Shown in pieces: positions 58,844 through 64,000 of a DNA stretch of 64,000 bases (its first letter is position 1; the number at the start of each line of letters is the position of its first letter). The stretch is from the NCBI RefSeq assembly GCF_901000735.1, contig NC_081541.1, positions 1,488,001-1,552,000 on the forward strand. The letters run 5' to 3'. The translations under genes were made by a program, and so were the position numbers. The notes beneath the pieces are model-generated. The model saw only the letters and a list, made by a program, of their open reading frames with translations, was not told the origin of the DNA and ran no database searches. This DNA comes from Corylus avellana. Its lineage: Eukaryota; Streptophyta; Magnoliopsida; Fagales; Betulaceae.

Positions 58844-60500
58844 CTCAAATTTCGTAGGCCCCACCAGAAACAATACATATTTTTTGTGGAATATTTGTAG
58901 ACGACACAGTACCAGATTGAATGGCATCAAGGAATATTCCAAAATCAACAAGCGTTTTATTTGGTATTTGTACTGGGCAACCATCATCTAAAAATGTGTA
59001 ATTTCCTAAATTGCAACCACATTTAAAAGAACTTCAAGTACATCCAATATGATTTTCACAGGCTAAGTGCCAGCAAGCCCTCTCTCGTTGGATAGAGAAA
59101 AAGTACCAAAGGCCACCAAGTACCTAAAAGACCAGCAAGACTCTTTAAGGATGAGTAAATTCTGCAGATATGCTAGGAACAAGAAAAGGAGAAAACACTA
59201 CTTCCACTTAAAAGGAAAATGGAAAAAATAGTAATGCTATGAGAAGAAGCTGGGCTCTTAGGGTGTGGTAGTATTTAAAATGGGGATTTTGTTGCGGTAT
59301 TGGTTTTGCTATATTAAAGAATATAAATGTCTTGGTTAACCTATGAGAATTATTAAAGACGAATACTTGTGAAAGTGTTATAAGGAAAAAAAATATGTTT
59401 TATATACCAGTTGTGGGATCGGGGTGCTACATATCTACACTAAATGGTTTTTCATGTAAATTTGACATTTTCTTGTGTTTCTCTCTTGGTATTTGATTAA
59501 TTTCTTGTGTGATTTTTTTTTTCTTCTACTTGTTGCTTGAGATATTAATTTAACTCAAACATAACCAGTAGTGTGGCCCAACATTTCCACGAGCATCTCT
59601 ATATATACCTACCTCAATCTAAGGATTATATGGATTGTCTTCATTTGAAATGAAATTGATAATATCAGTTTCATGGTTAAATATTAGATTGTGCATCTAA
59701 CGGTATATATAAAGTCAATGTTGACATGTTTTTTAAAAAATTTAGATAATATATGGAATCATATACACCATTATGATTGAAAAAATCCTTAACAAGATTC
59801 TAGTAAACACGTAAAAAAAATTCTAAAAGCTCATTAATTTGTTTAGAGTATCACGATTATGTGCTTAGAGTATCATGATCATGTGCTCACGAATTTTATT
59901 TTATTTTTATTTTTTGACATGTTCGCACAAGGAAAAAGAAATTAGGAGGGGGATTCAAATAAATAATTTCCGCTTCATGAGGTAAAACTGAAATAAGCAT
60001 TAAAAAAAATTAAGATGGGATATTAGTCAAACTTACATGGCTAACAAGGATATATAGAAAAATATTGAATGCAGCTTTAATCCATACTCTTCTAGCGAAT
60101 TCGGAACTTTTAATATGTTTTGTCCATGATAGGTAGATTTGAAGAACTCTTGGCACATATTGCAAGAGAACAAAGAGGTTTAGGATCTTCCTTAAGTCCA
60201 CAAATTTTGATCTTGTCAATTTTGAGAAAATAAATGGAACCAAAACCTGGACAAATTACAAACAGCATGCGTACAATGTACTAATTAATACAGGGAAAGA
60301 AATTGCTGAAAAAAGAAAATCACAAAAAACAGTTTAGAATTAGCAAAAATGTTTCCCTTAATTACCTGTGGGATTGCAAGAATAGCGAGGATGTCAATTG
60401 CGAAGTACGTCCTCAAATACCTCTTTATTATTTGCCAAGGCTGCCGATCATATGGCTCTAACCCAGTTCCTCCATGTCTACGATTAAAGTATCCCAAAAT
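58844..60500 (-). pseudogene. CNGC pseudogene delta (parts of exons 2-4)
   Basis: On the reverse strand are the end of exon 2 (to 60366: YLRTYFAIDILAILAIPQ), exon 3 (60246-60037: VLVPFIFSKLTR, YVPRVLQIYLSWTKHI, then AFNIFLYILVSH) and exon 4 (59123-58844: VLGGLWYFFSIQRERACWHL). Exon 4 has an in-frame TGA at 59034-59036 and a frameshift near its end. Exon 2 lacks an acceptor at its upstream edge. Exons 5-7 do not follow on this strand. The sequence is closest to the alpha copy at 20218, including the intron before exon 4. Confidence 0.83.
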
Positions 60501-60952
60501 GATTTTATATCATAAGATTTCATTTCAGTATTAATTGTAATTATTGTAACTTGTATTCAAGTCTAATCAACAATACTCTATATCTCAAGCCTTTATTTAA
60601 TTCTTTTTTGTCTTCTTAATTAGCAACCGATGAAAATTTAATATATTTCAAAATCACGTTGGTAAGCTAAAATTGGCAGTTTTGTAAACATGTAGTTTTT
60701 TATTAGCTAGGACTGGAAACATGTATTGGACAAATCAAACTTAATTGGTGGCTTCCCATAAAAATAAAATGACAGAAAATGCAATTTGCTAATTGACGAA
60801 GACCTCGATATATATTGCAATTGCAAGTGGGAAATAAGAGAAATGAAGTCAACTACGTACAATATGGATTTCATGCCATATTTTTCAATATAATAGACAG
60901 ATGTTTTTCATATCAGTATTGTCGTATTTAACAAACCTCAAACCCCCATCGC

Positions 60953-61200
60953 AAGAGCATCTCCGACTGTCACTTAAAAGTTTTGTTAAATTTTAGTTAG
61001 TATAATTATTTTTGGAGCTCCGCAGACTCATTTCTCTCTCCTTCTCCCTTAACGAAAATAAAAATAATATTTAATTAGAGTAGAGAGTTAAAATAAATAC
61101 TTTGCTAGAATGTGTAATGAGAGACTAGTAACTAAAATAAGTAAATAAAAAGGTAATATTTTCAATAATTAAAATAACAACATTTGCTAGAGATGCTCTA
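60953..61200. mobile_element. MITE with AGAGCATCTCC-type ends
   Basis: AAGAGCATCTCCGACTGTCA at the left pairs with AGAGATGCTCT at the right. The interior is AT-rich. It is similar in style to the element at 31420. Confidence 0.55.
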
Positions 61201-61534
61201 ATACATGCATGGAAAAGTCGAGAGATAAATAGTCAAAGCAAAAAGGAAATAAAAAATTCAAACCGTAGTAAACTAGTAAAACTTGCACGTTTACCAAAAT
61301 CTTGATAATTGAGGTTGCACACGACAATTGCCAATCACTCTCCTTTTTAATATGCAAAATATTTGTTGCAACTCAACAGTTTAATTAATTAACATTTTCT
61401 TAATTCACTTCCTAATTCTACCTTCACCATTCTGAAATTCAAAGCAACAGTTTTATTAATAAATTAACAAACTACATTTTTTCAACAACAATGTGCCGCA
61501 CACGTGGTCTTGAAGCACCAAGACATGACTGCTA

Positions 61535-61996
61535 CTACTGTTGTGCTGTGGAATTTTCATTCTTCTTTTCCTTAAGGCGCCGCCGAGCTGCTCGTGTAAA
61601 TTTCGTTTTTGCATTAGAAAGTGCATCGGAATGCCTGGCAACTAATATTTTCAAGTCATTGGCCGTAAGCGCAAAGGCTTCAACTTTTGTAAAGGTTTTG
61701 ACAGTTTTGGTGGAGATTGGGAAGTTTGATAGTTTGGGTGAAGGGGAGCAGTTGAACCCCCACTCTAGAAGTTCTTCTCCGTAGAACTCACCTTTTTCAA
61801 TATATTGAGGGCCCTCACCATTCTCTCCGTTACTGGTTTTGAAGCACCATGCACTGCCTTGTGTGATTAAGACCATTGCATTCAGTGGCTCTCCCTCCCG
61901 GATAATGTAGCTGTCCTCGTTGTAGTACAATGGCTTGAGAAATACGCAGATCAATCGAAGCAAATATTCCTTTTCATTTTTAAGGCCTTGCACCTA
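61535..61996 (-). pseudogene. CNGC last exon (copy theta)
   Basis: A reverse-strand exon bounded by a TATATAG acceptor reads VQGLKNEKEYLLRLICVFLK, YYNEDSYIIREGEPLNAMVL, GEFYGEELLEWGF and TKVEAFALTANDL, ending after about 153 codons. This is the cyclic nucleotide-binding fold and plant hinge, closest to exon 7 of the alpha copy. It is intact in itself. It lies upstream, on the same strand, of the exons 2-4 of copy delta, so it cannot be spliced to them in normal order. Exon 6 is not found before the N gap at 62250. Confidence 0.83.
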
Positions 61997-62912
61997 TATA
62001 TATATATATTTCAAATTAACAACGAGAATAATAACAAAAATGGGGTTCAACATGAATGCTAAAATGGGGTTCTTAGATCATGCACAACTCCACCTTAAAT
62101 ATATATTCAATTCATTTGAAATAAAATCATTTTGTCTAGCCATTTTTATTTTATTTTTTTACATTCTTTCTTCCAAACAGAAATAATTATAGCTTAATTC
62201 AATTGAATGGCTATTTTTACTCTGTCCAAAAGCTTAAAAGAAAAGGAAANNNNNNNNNNNNNNNNNNNNNNNNNNNNNNNNNNNNNNNNNNNNNNNNNNN
62301 NNNNNNNNNNNNNNNNNNNNNNNNNNNNNNNNNNNNNNNNNNNNNNNNNGAGGAGAGAAACCGAGAGTGAGATGGAATTTAAGACAGAGAGCTGAAGAGG
62401 AAGAAAGAGAGTTTAGGCGAGAGAGAGAGAGAGAGAAAGTCAGTGAAGGGATTGTTATGGGTATGGACCAACTGCAGCAGAACGGGTTTCAAGTAATTAC
62501 CTTTGATGATCCATTCATGTAATCCAATGTAAGTATTCTTACTTACTGAGTATGATATTGATATCCAATAATACGGATTTTTGTGGTTTTATAACTTGTC
62601 TAGCATTTTGCTATATATGATTCAACAATGATTTATATTGTCGGAAATCAATTGACTCACTACTTCATAGTTTTTTGTAGTGTTTGCAGGAATGGAAAAT
62701 CAAGGTAATTATGCAGTTGTGATTAGAGATTCATATTGAGATGTACAGAGATTCCAAGTTGGTTAAGTTTTGTCTAGAGTTTAGACTGTCGGATAGATCT
62801 GTATAAATGCCTTGTACGACATAGCTTTGGGTATTTTGTATAAAGAAAAGTATTTTAACAGTATTTTTTTTGTATTGATAATTACAGTTTTTCCGCTATA
62901 TGAGATTGTTAC
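61997..62912. other. Intergenic with assembly gap; likely includes a 5' LTR
   Basis: It includes the 100-N gap 62250-62349, then a (GAGA)n tract. The part up to 62912, ending TTGTTACA, is probably the end of a 5' LTR, because a primer-binding site follows directly. Confidence 0.4.
62250..62349. other. Assembly gap (100 N)
   Basis: Exactly 100 N, next to GA-rich DNA. Confidence 0.99.
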
Positions 62913-62913
62913 A

Positions 62914-64000
62914 AAATGGTATCAGAGCCACCTAGTAACGCCAGGTCATGTGGTATTGAAGCACTGCATGATGAGAAGAAGCCCACATTGAGTGGGTAGT
63001 TTATAGAGATAGTCATGGGTGCTAAGTCCCACATTGCCTAGTTACTAGGTGAAACTGGGCTTTATAATGAATTCTAGGGAAGCTCCAAATTGACTAGTCC
63101 TTTTGGGGTAATAGCGCAGATGTGGCTAGCGCTTTTCCCTGGGATGTTACAAAATGGTATCAAAGCATTACCCAGCCTGAGATGGTGGGAGTGTGCACAA
63201 GCCTATGAGGGTCGCTAGTGGACACACGTTGGTGATGCCAAAAGTGGGTTATATTATAATGGTGTCAGTTCAGACACAATGAAATGTATAAGGGCCAAAA
63301 GTTAAGGGCCGAGAATGAAGAAATTCCCTGAGGATTGCCAACGGTGACACTGGTGCCCAAGAAGAGTGCTTGTAGAATCTCACATCGCCTGGGTATGGAA
63401 TATGTTATGATATTTATTTATGAACAGATTGAATTTAAATTTATTTTTTATAGTAACTTGAGTAAGTTATGGTTCAAGTATGATTTGTTTTTAATTTGGG
63501 TTGCTCAATTTGAAGATAGGTGGTAATTTATGGGCTTTAATTTCGAGGACGAAATTCTAATAAGGAGGGCAGATTGTAGCACCCCAGATTTTTAAAGTCT
63601 TATTTTAGAGATATTAAATTGATGCTATGATTATATTAATATTCATATTAGGTAATAATATTTATTCTTGAGGAATTTATTAGATCTTATGAATATTGAT
63701 TTGAGGTTATTATATCATGATGATGATTTTATATTGATTAATTTATTGGGAGATTTAAGAGATATGATAATTGATGATTGATTGGTATAATTTGGAGTAT
63801 GATTATAATTTTTGGTGACTGATTAATTAAGGACATTAGACAGATTATGATGGGTCAGATTTCGGAAAATCTGTATCCAAATTAGTTCACTTTTCTTCTT
63901 TGTCCATTTTTGACTTCACCAACCCACTTGCCGAACAATGATCCCACTTTTCTTTCTTATTCATATTTTATTCAAACCTAAAGTTTGAGTTCACACCTAA
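62914..64000 (+). mobile_element. Non-autonomous Ty3-type LTR element, partial
   Basis: TGGTATCAGAGCC at 62918-62930 is a primer-binding site complementary to initiator tRNA-Met. At 63541-63574 TTTCGAGGACGAAATT...AAGGAGGGCAGAT is the typical Ty3 3' end with polypurine tract, and a 3' LTR starts TGTAGCACCCC at 63575 and runs off the window. The interior between is only about 0.63 kb and has no gag or pol, so this is a deleted or non-autonomous member. A second TGGTATCAAAGC site occurs at about 63153. Confidence 0.7.

Overview
This is nuclear DNA of a flowering plant, very probably a woody rosid eudicot (species not determinable here). The evidence is GT-AG introns, a plant LSI2-like transporter, plant cyclic nucleotide-gated channel (CNGC) genes, a captured PERK-type proline-rich ectodomain, AT-rich spacers with many microsatellites, and transposons of the MULE, CACTA, hAT, LINE, Copia and Ty3 types. 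Five runs of N mark assembly gaps.

Layout. 1-4763: tandemly repeated non-coding DNA, including one orphan CNGC first exon, upstream of the LSI2-like gene. 4764-7334: an intact three-exon LSI2-like anion/metalloid efflux transporter. 7335-11640: a tandem partial duplicate of that gene (3' half only, 9163-10842), separated from the first copy by a CACTA transposon fragment. 11421-19382: an 8-kb Mutator-like element (MULE) with 0.8-kb terminal inverted repeats, a decayed transposase and a GRF zinc-finger ORF. 19443-19909: a hAT MITE.

20218-33175: three damaged CNGC copies in a row (here alpha, beta, epsilon), with two non-autonomous CACTA elements, a solo LTR and several MITEs. 34597-36533: a foldback repeat and the 3' part of a LINE. 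36634-41451: a contig bounded by two 100-N gaps that repeats the CNGC leader/first exon (gamma) and the LSI2 upstream region, but contains no LSI2 gene. 41585-44055: a MITE split by a Pack-MULE that carries PERK-like sequence. 45240-53968: a further CNGC leader/first exon (zeta), then the best-preserved CNGC (B), whose seven exons are disabled by one in-frame stop. 54500-64000: a Copia gag fragment, MITEs, a possible hAT ORF, two minus-strand CNGC fragments in the wrong exon order (delta, theta), and the start of a Ty3-type LTR element.

Overall this is a CNGC/LSI2 neighbourhood that expanded by repeated segmental duplication and was then broken up by transposons. Only the first LSI2-like gene looks intact. 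The most notable items are the Pack-MULE with its perfect 9-bp target duplication, the MULE with tandemly duplicated 3' exon units plus a second GRF ORF, the repeated survival of CNGC leaders and first exons without gene bodies, and unusual substitutions at family-conserved positions of the LSI2-like protein.
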